Positions 16,053 to 24,065 of a stretch of DNA of 64,000 nt are shown here, one piece after another. Source of the DNA: 3107 sp965216225 (lineage in GTDB: Bacteria; Pseudomonadota; Alphaproteobacteria; Rhodobacterales; Rhodobacteraceae); the NCBI GenBank assembly GCA_965216225.1, contig CBDCFF010000016.1, forward strand, positions 5,280 through 69,279, given 5' to 3'. How positions within the stretch are numbered: position 1 is the first letter of the stretch; each line of letters opens with the position of its first letter. The position numbers were made by a program, and so were the translations under genes. The notes under the pieces were generated by a model. It did not search any database and was not told where the DNA came from. It saw nothing but the letters and a program-made list of their open reading frames with translations.

Positions 16053-17807
16053 ATGAGTTTTCTGGGCGTCACCCGTTCGCTGACCGGGCGGCGCTGGGTT
16101 GGACCCGGCGCCGGGCAGGACCGCATGGCAGAGGCGATGGCGCAGGCGGCCGCGCTGCCTCTGCCGCTGTGCCGGACGCTGGCGCGGCTGGGCGTCCCGG
16201 CCGGGAACGCCGCGCGCTATCTGACCCCGCAGTTGCGCGATCTGCTGCCCGATCCCCGAACGCTCAGGGATATGGAAGCCGCCGCCGCCCGGTTCCTGAC
16301 CGCCTGGCGGCGGAACGAGAGGATCGCGGTCTTTGCCGATTACGATGTGGATGGCGGAGCCTCCGCCGCGCTGCTGATCTGCTGGCTGCGGCAGATGGGC
16401 AGGCCCGCGACGCTCTATGTTCCCGACCGGATTGACGAGGGTTACGGCCCGAATGACGCCGCAATGGCGGCGCTGGCCCGGGATCACGATCTGATCGTCT
16501 GCGTCGATTGCGGTACGCTTTCGCATGGGCCGGTGGTGGCGGCGGCGGCGGCGGATGTCATCATCCTCGATCACCATCTGGGCGGCGAGACCCTGCCCGG
16601 CGCGCTCGCCGTCGTGAACCCGAACCGGCAGGACGAGGATGGCGCGCTCGGCCATCTTTGCGCCGCCGGCGTGGTTTTCCTGATGCTGGTCGAGGCCGGG
16701 CGGCAGCTGCGGAAGGCGGGCGGGAAGGGGCCGGATCTGATGGCGATGCTGGATCTTGTGGCGCTTGCCACGGTGGCGGATGTCGCGCCCCTGATCGGCG
16801 TCAACCGGGCGCTGGTCCGGCAGGGGCTGAAGGTGATGGCCGCCCGCGCCCGCCCCGGTCTGCGGGCGCTGGCCGATGTGGCCCGGATGAATGCCGCGCC
16901 CAACGCCTATCATCTGGGATTCCTGCTGGGGCCACGGGTGAATGCCGGCGGGCGGATCGGCAAGGCCGATCTGGGCGCGCGGCTGCTGGCGACATCGGAT
17001 GAGCATGAGGCCGCAGCGCTGGCGGAGCGCCTCGACGCATTGAATTCGGAGCGGCGCGAGATAGAGAACCATGTGCGCGACGCCGCCATGGCCCAGGCCG
17101 AGGCGCGCGGGCTGGATGCGCCCCTGGTCTGGGCGGCAGGCGAAGGCTGGCACCCCGGCGTTGTCGGCATCGTCGCGGCCCGGCTGAAGGAGGCCACCGG
17201 GCGGCCTGCGGTGGTGATCGGATTTGACGGAGACGTGGGAAAGGGCTCTGGCCGTTCGATCTCCGGCGTCGATCTAGGGGCCCCGGTCCAGAGGCTCGTG
17301 GCAGAGGGGCTGTTGCTGAAGGGCGGCGGGCATCGGATGGCGGCGGGCCTGAGCGTGACGCGCGAACAACTGGAACCGGCGATGGCGCAACTGTCGGGGC
17401 TGCTGGCGCGACAGGGGGCAGGCCGGGACGGGCCGGCAGACCTGAACCTGGATTCGCTTCTGATGCCCGAAGCGGCGACCGAGGAACTGATCACCGGGAT
17501 CGAGGCCGCAGGCCCCTTCGGCGCAGGCGCCCCCGCCCCGCGCTTTGCCTTTGCGGATCAGCGCATCCACTTCGCCAGGCCGGTTGGCGAGTCGCATCTG
17601 AAGCTCACCTTCGGAGATACCGCCGGCGCGCGGATCGAGGCCATCGCCTTCGGCGCCTTCGACACCGCCATCGGCCCGGCGCTGAGCACCCGTGACGGCG
17701 CGCGTTTTCACCTCGCCGGGCGGTTGGAACTGAACGATTGGGGCGGTCGGCGGCGGGTCGTGCTGAGGCTGGAAGACGCCGCGTCAGGCAGCGCGAACAC
17801 GCCTTGA
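16053..17807 (+). CDS. recJ: Single-stranded-DNA-specific exonuclease RecJ
   Basis: 584 residues; 5'-3' ssDNA exonuclease in recombination and mismatch repair. The DHH phosphoesterase core is visible: FADYDVDGGASAALLI, VCVDCGT, IILDHHLGG (the DHH motif). DHHA1 follows with GSGRSISGVDLGAPVQ and KGGGHRMAAGLS, then a C-terminal OB-fold-like domain. It starts 7 bp after glpX. Normal length, no frameshift, so RecJ is functional in a lineage with extensive IS activity. Confidence 0.96.
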   Translation: MSFLGVTRSLTGRRWVGPGAGQDRMAEAMAQAAALPLPLCRTLARLGVPAGNAARYLTPQLRDLLPDPRTLRDMEAAAARFLTAWRRNERIAVFADYDVDGGASAALLICWLRQMGRPATLYVPDRIDEGYGPNDAAMAALARDHDLIVCVDCGTLSHGPVVAAAAADVIILDHHLGGETLPGALAVVNPNRQDEDGALGHLCAAGVVFLMLVEAGRQLRKAGGKGPDLMAMLDLVALATVADVAPLIGVNRALVRQGLKVMAARARPGLRALADVARMNAAPNAYHLGFLLGPRVNAGGRIGKADLGARLLATSDEHEAAALAERLDALNSERREIENHVRDAAMAQAEARGLDAPLVWAAGEGWHPGVVGIVAARLKEATGRPAVVIGFDGDVGKGSGRSISGVDLGAPVQRLVAEGLLLKGGGHRMAAGLSVTREQLEPAMAQLSGLLARQGAGRDGPADLNLDSLLMPEAATEELITGIEAAGPFGAGAPAPRFAFADQRIHFARPVGESHLKLTFGDTAGARIEAIAFGAFDTAIGPALSTRDGARFHLAGRLELNDWGGRRRVVLRLEDAASGSANTP

Positions 17808-17856
17808 AGATCGCTCCCGGAAGGCGCGTTTTGCACGGTTTTTCCGAAGTTTCTTC

Positions 17857-17885
17857 TTGTGCGCTCGGGGTGCAAACGCTAAATA
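17857..17885 (+). promoter_or_regulatory. Promoter of the tRNA-Glu gene
   Basis: TTGTGC, 17-base spacer, TAAATA, with the mature tRNA 5' end 17 bases downstream: sigma-70 type spacing and position. Confidence 0.65.
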
Positions 17886-17902
17886 CCCGCTCACTGAACG
17901 GT

Positions 17903-17977
17903 GCTCCCTTCGTCTATCGGTCAGGACGCCAGGTTTTCAACCTGGAAAGAGGGGTTCGATTCCCCTAGGGAGTACCA
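17903..17977 (+). tRNA. tRNA-Glu (anticodon TTC)
   Basis: 75 nt with encoded CCA. Acceptor GCTCCCT pairs with AGGGAGT (first pair G-U); the anticodon stem-loop CCAGG-TTTTCAA-CCTGG gives TTC; the T-loop contains GGTTCGATTCC. Located between recJ and tRNA-Met. Confidence 0.96.
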
Positions 17978-18064
17978 CATTCACCCGGGGCCGATGCGCC
18001 ATGAACTGCGCCTGTGGGCGCTCGGGCTGTCGGGCTGCGACCGGCGGCGCTGGAAAATTACCGC

Positions 18065-18093
18065 TTGACGCCCCGGCGCCCCTCCCATAAATC
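18065..18093 (+). promoter_or_regulatory. Promoter of the tRNA-Met gene
   Basis: TTGACG, 17-base spacer, TAAATC, 13 bases before the mature 5' end of the tRNA. Confidence 0.65.
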
Positions 18094-18106
18094 CGCAGTC
18101 GCTTCT

Positions 18107-18183
18107 GGCGGAGTAGCTCAGTTGGTCAGAGCAGCGGAATCATAATCCGCGTGTCGGGGGTTCAAGTCCCTCCTCCGCTACCA
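18107..18183 (+). tRNA. tRNA-Met (anticodon CAT)
   Basis: 77 nt with encoded CCA. Acceptor GGCGGAG/CTCCGCT; the anticodon loop ATCATAA gives CAT; the T-loop is GGTTCAAGTCC. The acceptor is closed by a G-U pair rather than the initiator C-A mismatch, so it is the elongator. The overall sequence resembles alphaproteobacterial elongator Met tRNA more than tRNA-Ile2 (also CAT). Confidence 0.9.
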
Positions 18184-18421
18184 GAAACCCCTTCAGGCAT
18201 TTGTCTTTATTGCGTTATTTGAAGATCGCGATGTTTCGCCGCCAGCAAAACCACCACTCCTGAATCCAGCCGGGCGGCGTTCGGTGGATATGGTTTCTGG
18301 TGATTTTCCAGGAGTTCCCCGACACTCGACTCCCACACCGTCCATCGTGAAACCATCCCATGTGCCCGGGGGTGGGGTTGCAACACCTGCCCTTCAGTGG
18401 TAAGCGTCCGGTCTGACAGCC

Positions 18422-18997
18422 TTATTTCCTTGGTTTTCCGGGCTTCCAGCGTTTTGCGAGACTGAGGACTTCGAGTTTGAGTTTGTCGGTTTCGGGCTGA
18501 TTGGGATCGAAGGTGCCGCCATACCAGTCTTTGAGATGATCGTGCTCTGGATGCTTTGGATCGGCCATGGCATCGAGGAACCCGTAGTAGCCAGGGAAGC
18601 CCCCGACGTCTTCGGGCGGGCATTTACCGATGACCTCGATTAGTCTGGGATAGAGTTCGCCAGGGACGGGATCGGTGATCCTGCCGATCTTGATCCTGTG
18701 TTCCCAGTTGTCGCCAAAATCGTAGATGTAGTTGATCGTCTTTTTGCCGGTGTCCTCGATGACTTGGCCCAGAGTGGTTTTGTTGGCGGGCCGGTCCTCG
18801 CCGCCAAAATCGGGGTCCGCGATACCCCATGTGGCGCGGGCTGCTTCGAACATGTAGAGATGCGAGTTGGTCCAGCCCATGGCCACCTGCAGTGTCAGGT
18901 GCAGCCGGTCCAGCCGGATATCGGCAGGCACCTGCAGGGTGCGGGTGACAGCGGGCTCGATGTCTTGCAGGGTGACTTTGATCTCGATGATGCTCAT
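18422..18997 (-). CDS. pRiA4b ORF-3-like (IS1096 TnpR-type) passenger protein of IS66
   Basis: 191 residues from ATG 18997, which overlaps the tnpC stop (ATGA). It has the family signature of plasmid pRiA4b ORF-3 proteins: an N-terminal beta strand (IIEIKVTLQDIEPAVTRTLQ), DIRLDRLHLTLQVAMGWTNSHL, and YDFGDNWEHRIKI, then a conserved CPPEDVGGFPGYYGFL block and a basic tail. Function is unknown; such genes occur as passengers in several insertion sequences. It lies within the terminal repeats and its target duplication is perfect, so it moves with the element. Confidence 0.85.
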   Translation of the reverse strand: MSIIEIKVTLQDIEPAVTRTLQVPADIRLDRLHLTLQVAMGWTNSHLYMFEAARATWGIADPDFGGEDRPANKTTLGQVIEDTGKKTINYIYDFGDNWEHRIKIGRITDPVPGELYPRLIEVIGKCPPEDVGGFPGYYGFLDAMADPKHPEHDHLKDWYGGTFDPNQPETDKLKLEVLSLAKRWKPGKPRK

Positions 18998-20520
18998 GCA
19001 GCGTCTTTCATGTGATGGTGGCTGCCCATGTTCCATGGCAGCAGGTCGTCGACCTTGGTGATCTTGCAATCCGGGATGCGGGCCAGAGTGTCGGCCAGCC
19101 AGCCCTGCGGATCAACGTTGTTCAGTTTGGCGGTTTCAATCAGCGTATAGGCGATGGCAGCGGCTTTGCCGCCTGCCGGTGATCCAACGAAGAGGTAGTT
19201 CTTGCGCCCCAAAGCAATACCTCTGATGGCCCGCTCGGCCGCATTATTGTCGATCTCGAGATGGCCATGTTCAAGGTATGGCCGGAGCCGTGGCAACCGG
19301 GTCAGCGCATAACGGATGGCCCCTGCAAGTGGCGATTTGCCAGAGATAGCGGGCAGTTGGGCACCCAGCCAATTGCCCAGGTCATCGAAGACGGGTCTGG
19401 CCTCGGCCTGCCGTATGGCGGTACGCTGATCCGGCGGCGATCCACGGGCCTCTTTCTCGATAGCGTAGAGCCCTGCTATCCGCTTGATCGCCTCTTCGGC
19501 GATGGCCGAGCCCTGGGCTTTATGCACATCGACGAACTTGCGCCGGATGTGGGCCATGCAGGCGACCTCGCGGATGTCGCCAGAACGGTAGAGGTCGTTG
19601 AATCCGGAATAGCCGTCCGCATGCATCCAGCCCTGGTATCTCTTCAAGTGATCCTTGGGATGCTGACCCCTGCGGTCCGGCGAGAACTGATACCAGGCAG
19701 CAGGCGGCGCCTCGCTGTCCCAGGGGCGCTCATCGCGTATGTAAGTCCATAGGCGGGCGGTCTGGGTTTTGCCTGCCCCGGGCGTTAGCATTTTGATCGG
19801 CGTATCATCGGCAAACAATGCCTGGCCTGCTTGCACATGTCGTCCGATGGCAACGGCCAGTGGCTCCAGTAGGGCCGTGGATTTGCCCACCCAATCGGCC
19901 AGCGTTGAGCGGTCAAGGTCAAGCCCGTCGCGCTCGAATATCTGGCTTTGCCGGTAGAGCGGCAGATGATCGGCATATTTGCTGACCAGAACATGGGCCA
20001 ACAGTCCTGGTCCAGGACGCCCGCGCTCAATCGGGCGCGATGGCAGCTGTGCCTGGGTGAAGCTGTCGCAGCCCGAACAGGCAAAGCGGGGCCGGGTGAT
20101 GCGGTTCACGATGAAGCGCCCCGGAACATATTCCAGTTCCTCGGTCACATCCTCGCCCAGGCGGCGCAGCTTGCCACCACAATCCGCACAGGCATCATCT
20201 CCGGTGGCCAGTTCGATGTGCTGGCGCGGTATATGATCCGGGATCGGGCGGCGCTTGGGTTTGTCTTTGGGCGGCTCCTCTTCAGGCAGGCGTAACCTGG
20301 CTGTCATCGCTGCCGTTGCAATCTCACTGCTCTCCAGGGCCAGTTGCAGCTGCTCGATGCTCTCGGATTTGCTGCCAAACCTATGTGTGCGATGCCCGGA
20401 TAACTGGTGCCTGAGCTTCTCGATCAACATCGCCTGAGACTTCACCTCGGCCAGCAGAAGCTGCGTGAAAGCACGCAACTCATCGGGGTCTTCCGGTAAG
20501 GCTCGGGCCACATCGATCAT
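18994..20520 (-). CDS. tnpC: IS66 TnpC transposase, intact
   Basis: 508 residues from MIDVARALPEDPDEL (20520). Order: N-terminal coiled region (AEVKSQAMLIEKLRHQL), HRFGSKSESIEQLQL, zinc-finger pair (CADCGG, CSGC), RPIERGRPGPGLL, then the DDE domain with LFADDTPIKML (first Asp), GWMHADGYSGFNDLY (second Asp) and HLEIDNNAAERAIRG (Glu), and an IS66 C-terminal domain (NYLFVGSPAGGKAAAI). This is the reference for recognising the broken tnpC fragments elsewhere in the window. Confidence 0.95.
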   Translation of the reverse strand: MIDVARALPEDPDELRAFTQLLLAEVKSQAMLIEKLRHQLSGHRTHRFGSKSESIEQLQLALESSEIATAAMTARLRLPEEEPPKDKPKRRPIPDHIPRQHIELATGDDACADCGGKLRRLGEDVTEELEYVPGRFIVNRITRPRFACSGCDSFTQAQLPSRPIERGRPGPGLLAHVLVSKYADHLPLYRQSQIFERDGLDLDRSTLADWVGKSTALLEPLAVAIGRHVQAGQALFADDTPIKMLTPGAGKTQTARLWTYIRDERPWDSEAPPAAWYQFSPDRRGQHPKDHLKRYQGWMHADGYSGFNDLYRSGDIREVACMAHIRRKFVDVHKAQGSAIAEEAIKRIAGLYAIEKEARGSPPDQRTAIRQAEARPVFDDLGNWLGAQLPAISGKSPLAGAIRYALTRLPRLRPYLEHGHLEIDNNAAERAIRGIALGRKNYLFVGSPAGGKAAAIAYTLIETAKLNNVDPQGWLADTLARIPDCKITKVDDLLPWNMGSHHHMKDAA

Positions 20521-20580
20521 GGCCAAAACCTGGCAAATCAACGGGCTTTAGGGAATCCCCAAATCACTGATCCGGCCAGA

Positions 20581-20928
20581 TTATCCCGCCTTCAATGGCC
20601 GCCATGTGCGCTGCGGAATACGCCAGTCAATGCCCTCCAGAAGCATCGCCAACTGGGCCGGTGTCAATGCGACTTTGCCGTCTTTTGCAGAAGGCCAGAC
20701 AAACCGGCCCTTCTCCAATCGCCTGGAGAACAGACAGGCCCCCTGACCGTCCCACCAAATGATCTTGATCAGATCGCCACGCCGTCCACGGAAAACGAAC
20801 ATGTGGCCGCAATAAGGGTTCTGCTTCAGCGTCTGTTCCGCCTGAGCCGCCAGCGTCGCAAACCCCCGGCGCATATCCGTTACCCCGGCAGCCAGCCACA
20901 CCTTCGTGTTCGACGGTACCGGGATCAT
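20581..20928 (-). CDS. tnpB: IS66 TnpB (copy D)
   Basis: 115 residues from MIPVPSNTKVWLAAGVTDMRRG (20928) to TWRPLKAG and stop. The core MFVFRGRRGDLIKIIWWDGQG is intact. Its ATG overlaps the end of tnpA. 60 bp separate it from tnpC. Confidence 0.92.
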   Translation of the reverse strand: MIPVPSNTKVWLAAGVTDMRRGFATLAAQAEQTLKQNPYCGHMFVFRGRRGDLIKIIWWDGQGACLFSRRLEKGRFVWPSAKDGKVALTPAQLAMLLEGIDWRIPQRTWRPLKAG

Positions 20929-21275
20929 CCGGACAAGCCACGGATCAGGCCGGCAAGGGCATCGGGACCGTAAGTCCCGCTGACACAAAGCCGGTGCCCG
21001 CAAACAAGATCAAACCCAATCCTGCCGCCTGCCACAACCGGCGGCGCGGCTTCATGCCGCACATCCGAAATTATCTCGACCGGCAGAAAGAAAACCTGCT
21101 TCTGTGTATCGCCATCAGGCGAAAACCGCCCATCCCTCAGCCACGTAAACACGAGATTGGCATTCACATCATACCGCCGCGCAACCTGACTAACCGAAAT
21201 CCCCGGAACCCGCGTTTGCGCACAGATCATCCGCTTCTCGTTATTGCTCCAGTTCCGGCGCTTCTTCCTGCCCAC
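20925..21275 (-). CDS. tnpA: IS66 TnpA (copy D)
   Basis: 116 residues starting at GTG 21275 (MGRKKRRNWSNNEKRMI). The HTH is formed by VPGISVSQVARRYDVNANLVFTWLRD. The C-terminal half ends YGPDALAGLIRGLSG and overlaps tnpB. The leader upstream contains the conserved inverted repeat (21290-21313). Confidence 0.9.
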   Translation of the reverse strand: MGRKKRRNWSNNEKRMICAQTRVPGISVSQVARRYDVNANLVFTWLRDGRFSPDGDTQKQVFFLPVEIISDVRHEAAPPVVAGGRIGFDLVCGHRLCVSGTYGPDALAGLIRGLSG

Positions 21276-21289
21276 ATCTGACCTCGATA

Positions 21290-21313
21290 ATGTCCATTAA
21301 CGATCATGGACAC
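21290..21313 (-). repeat. Inverted repeat upstream of IS66 tnpA (copy D)
   Basis: ATGTCCAT, 8-base spacer, ATGGACAC (7 of 8 pairs). Third instance of the repeat seen at 6813-6836 and 12933-12956. Confidence 0.6.
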
Positions 21314-21838
21314 TATCTGACATCTGCGGCCTCAGGCAGGGCAGCCAGACCAGACGCTTACCTTCAGTGAGACATGCGATATGCTTCAAAGAAGCCGGGT
21401 TCCATCATCAACGCCTTGGTTTCCCTGACGCCCAAGCTTTCTTCAATCATCAGTTCAAGCAACCGATCCATGTCCACGAGTTCGATTGCCGTCGCATTTT
21501 CGCGCGCCGCTTCTTCACGCGCTCCTTTGGTGAACATGCCCGTGGTCAGAAAAAAGCCGCGTTCGGCGCGCCCTGTGATTGCTCCGCGAAAGTCCCGAAT
21601 CTTCTCTGGCCCGACATTTCCCTCATACCGCTTGCACTGAAACATCACCTTTGTGCGCACGAAGCGATTGATCGACAGGTGGCCTTCCCCGTCGATACTC
21701 TGGTCGCCTCTTTGGCCGGTGACCTTGACATTTTCGAAACCGACATGTCGCAACAGGCGGGCGCAAAACTCTTCGAAGCCCTTGTCGCTCATACCGCGCA
21801 GAAGTTCGACGAGGCGTTCCTGTATTTCGTCCTGATTA

Positions 21839-22680
21839 GGGCCTGTTGAGATTCATCGTGAGTTGATGATAGCCGCGGCCAGATAGATCATGGAGGAGAA
21901 GCTCTGATCTGTTTTGCAGGCCCGCAACGCAATACGCTTGAATTCCTTGAGTTTCTGGAAGTAATTTTCGATCAGGTGTCGCCATTTGTAGCAGTGTTTG
22001 TCAAATTCCGGCGGAAACTTCCGGTTCGATCTGGGCGGAATGACTGGCACAATCCCCGACTTGTCCAGATTTTCGCGCAACCAGTCGGCATCAAACGCCC
22101 GATCCGCGAGGAGCATCTCGCACGAAACACCCTCGATCAACTCGGATGTTTCGCTCAAATCGTGGGCTTGCCCAGGCATCAGGCGGAAGGAGACAAGATT
22201 GCCAAGTGCATCTGTCAGAGCCAGGATTTTGGTGGTAATTCCACCGCGAGAGCGCCCTATAGCCTGGCTTTGAGCCCCCCTTTTGCGCCCTGCCCGTGGC
22301 GGTGGACCTTCACGATTGTGCCGTCAATCATGACATACTCCATGTCAGGGTCATTTGAGACAGTGTCAAATATCCGTTTGAAAACATCGGCTTTTACCCA
22401 ATGGCGGAAACGTTTGTAAACGGTGTTCCAATTGCCAAAGCCGGATGGAAGATCACGCCAGGGCGCCCCGGTTCGAGCGATCCACAATACGGCTTCCAGA
22501 AAAAGACGGCTGTCACCGCCAGTGCGACCGGGATCGCGTTTCTTGCCAAAACAATGCGGTTCCATCAAAGCCCATTGCGCGTCATTGATAACAAAACGCT
22601 CGCTCAACATTTCATTCTCCCTTTTGGAAAGAATGAATCAGATGTCAGCGCAAATGAAAACCCCGAATCTCAACAGGCCC
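21839..22680 (-). mobile_element. IS5-family element (IS427-type), copy 1, in mrr
   Basis: 842 bp between 16-bp terminal repeats GGGCCTGTTGAGATTC (left) and its complement (right), flanked by TA at 21837-21838 and 22681-22682. It carries a two-frame transposase. Complete. Confidence 0.92.
21853..22610 (-). CDS. IS5-family transposase OrfA-OrfB, joined by -1 frameshift
   Basis: OrfA runs from 22610 (MLSERFVINDAQWALMEPHC, WRDLPSGFGNWNTVYKRF) to VMIDGTIVKVHRHGQGAKG and stops at 22257. The DDE continuation (RGAQSQAIGRSRGGITTKIL, MLLADRAFDADWLRENL, WRHLIENYFQKLKEFKRIAL) is in the -1 frame and ends at 21853. The overlap contains AAAAGGGGGG at the K-R junction, a plausible -1 slip site, as is usual for IS427-type elements. 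With the slip, a complete transposase results. Confidence 0.88.
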
Positions 22681-23022
22681 TAAGATAAGCCTTCTCGTCT
22701 GGCGCACTGATATCCTCACCTTCGACCGGCGAATGCGATTGCCCTTCTGCGGCCGTTTTGTCGCGGCGTGAGAAACCGTCATATACGCCCCTGTATAGTT
22801 GATATGCTTCATCGTGCGACAGGTTGACCTTGCGGCCCTGTTCGGTCAGCACCCACACACCGCGCTGTTCCGTGTCGATCAATCCGGCTTTGGCCAGATA
22901 AAAGCGAGTCCATGAAATCCGGTTTTCAAACTTCGACTGCCCGCCTTTCGTCGTGCCCTCTATCTCCGCTTCGGGAATGTCGTTGTGTTCGGCAATCCAG
23001 CCAAAGACTTCCCTAGAGTCCT

Positions 23023-23972
23023 TCACATTTTGACTGAAGCATAGCCTGTGTTTTCGAGGTAGTTTTGGCATTCCTGTTGTGTGATTGATCCGACGAGGCG
23101 TCCAACGTATCGCCAGGCCTCTTCACTGGTTCGTTTCCGAGCCATCCGCATCCAGTGTTTGATCTTGGCGAATGTCTGCTCGATCGGGTTCAGGTCTGGC
23201 GAGTATGGTGGCAGGAACCACACCCGCGCGCCTGCCGCCTTGATGGCATCGCGCACGGCTTTCGATTTATGGCAGCCGAGGTTGTCCATGATGACGATAT
23301 CGCCGGGCTTCAGTGCAGGGACAAGCAGTTGATCGATATAGGCACGGAAGGACTGCCCGTTGATCGGGCCGTCAAAGACACAGGGCGCCGTCAATTGATC
23401 GCAGCGCAAGGCAGCAATGAACGTCATGGTGTTCCAGTGGCCATGGGGCGCAAAGCCGTGCAGGCGTTTGCCTTTTGGTCCCCAGCCGCGCAGCGGAGCC
23501 ATGTTGGTCTTGATCCAGGTTTCATCAATGAAGACCAGCTTGCGCGGATCGAGTTGACGCATGACCCCCTTCCAGCGCTTTCGCCGGCGGGCCACATCGG
23601 CTCGGGCCCGCTCAAGGGCGAGCAGTGTTTTTTTTTGAAGCTCAGCCCCTCGCGGCGCATGAAGTGCCAGACCGCATTGTGGGACACCTTGACGCCCCGC
23701 TTCGCCAGCATGTCTTTCAGACCATGCAGCGTCAGGTGCGGCGTGCGGTTGATCTGCTCCAGGATAAAATCACGGTGGGGTTCAAGGATAATCCTGCGGT
23801 GGCCACCCATCTTGCCAGGCGCCACGCTGCCAGTCTCGCGATATCGCTGGCGCCACTTGATCACCGAAGAAACAGCCACCGAGAAACGGGCAGCCACAAC
23901 ACGTGCCGTCTCGCCGGAAACAACAGCTGCTACTGCACGCTCCCGAAGATCATTCGAATAGGGTTTTACCAT
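23023..23972 (-). CDS. IS630-family transposase, two frames joined at a run of nine A
   Basis: The N-terminal half from MVKPYSNDLRERAVAAV (23972) is an HTH region (VSSVIKWRQRYRETG, HLTLHGLKDMLAKRGVKVS). It ends after LSFKKK, where the coding strand has nine consecutive A. A -1 shift there gives KKTLLALERARADVARRRKRW and the DDE domain (LVFIDETWIKTNMAPLRGWG, IVMDNLGCHKS, PPYSPDLNPIEQTFAKIKHW). Programmed -1 frameshifting on A runs is known in IS630-type elements. The alternative, a sequencing or replication slip, cannot be excluded. Confidence 0.85.
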
Positions 23973-24065
23973 GCATGCCGGCCTCCAGTCCCGGCACGCA
24001 GTTTGAATCACAATTCAACGAAAAACGGAATCCCGAGATTCAAACAAATGATGAACCGCTCTAGC
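23023..24065 (-). mobile_element. IS630-family element
   Basis: About 1.04 kb carrying an IS630 transposase in two overlapping frames. The left end lies in or just after YASVKM (23023-23036) where it truncates mrr; the right end is near 24065, against IS481 copy 2. I cannot define the terminal repeats or a TA duplication with confidence because both flanks are rearranged. Confidence 0.8.

Larger units (their letters stand above)
18400..21361 (-). mobile_element. IS66-family element D, complete with passenger gene (2962 bp)
   Basis: Terminal repeats GTAAGCGTCCGGTCTG (18400) and, inward from 21361, GTAAGCGTCTGGTCTG. A perfect 8-bp target duplication CTTCAGTG lies at 18392-18399 and 21362-21369. 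Gene order on the minus strand is tnpA, tnpB, tnpC, then a passenger gene of the pRiA4b ORF-3 family inside the right boundary. All four genes are intact and overlap or nearly overlap. This is the only complete IS66 in the window. It inserted exactly at the stop codon of mrr without changing the encoded protein. Confidence 0.95.
21364..23036 (-). pseudogene. mrr: Mrr-type restriction endonuclease, interrupted by IS5 and 5' truncated by IS630
   Basis: Type IV-like restriction endonuclease with an N-terminal winged helix (VFGWIAEHNDIPEAEIEG, GGQSKFENRISWTRFYLAKA) and a C-terminal Mrr_cat nuclease domain (GFEEFCARLLRHVGFENVKV, GQRGDQSIDGEG, VMFQCKRYEGNV; the D...QxK catalytic pattern). An IS5-family element occupies 21839-22680 with a TA duplication; joining across it gives KAYLNQDEIQ in frame, so that lesion is a simple insertion. 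The N-terminal codons before KDSREVF are replaced by the end of an IS630 element. The gene is dead. Its stop codon lies in the 8-bp duplication of IS66 D. Confidence 0.9.

Noticed and set aside
13748..16126. A 792-codon open frame on the minus strand across hom and glpX
   Set aside because: Antisense to two well-conserved genes in phase; the product is His/Arg/Gly-rich low complexity with no domain. GC-rich codon bias creates such shadows.
18107..18399. tRNA-Met as integration site of a genomic island
   Set aside because: I found no second copy of the tRNA 3' end and no integrase gene in the window; proximity alone is not enough.
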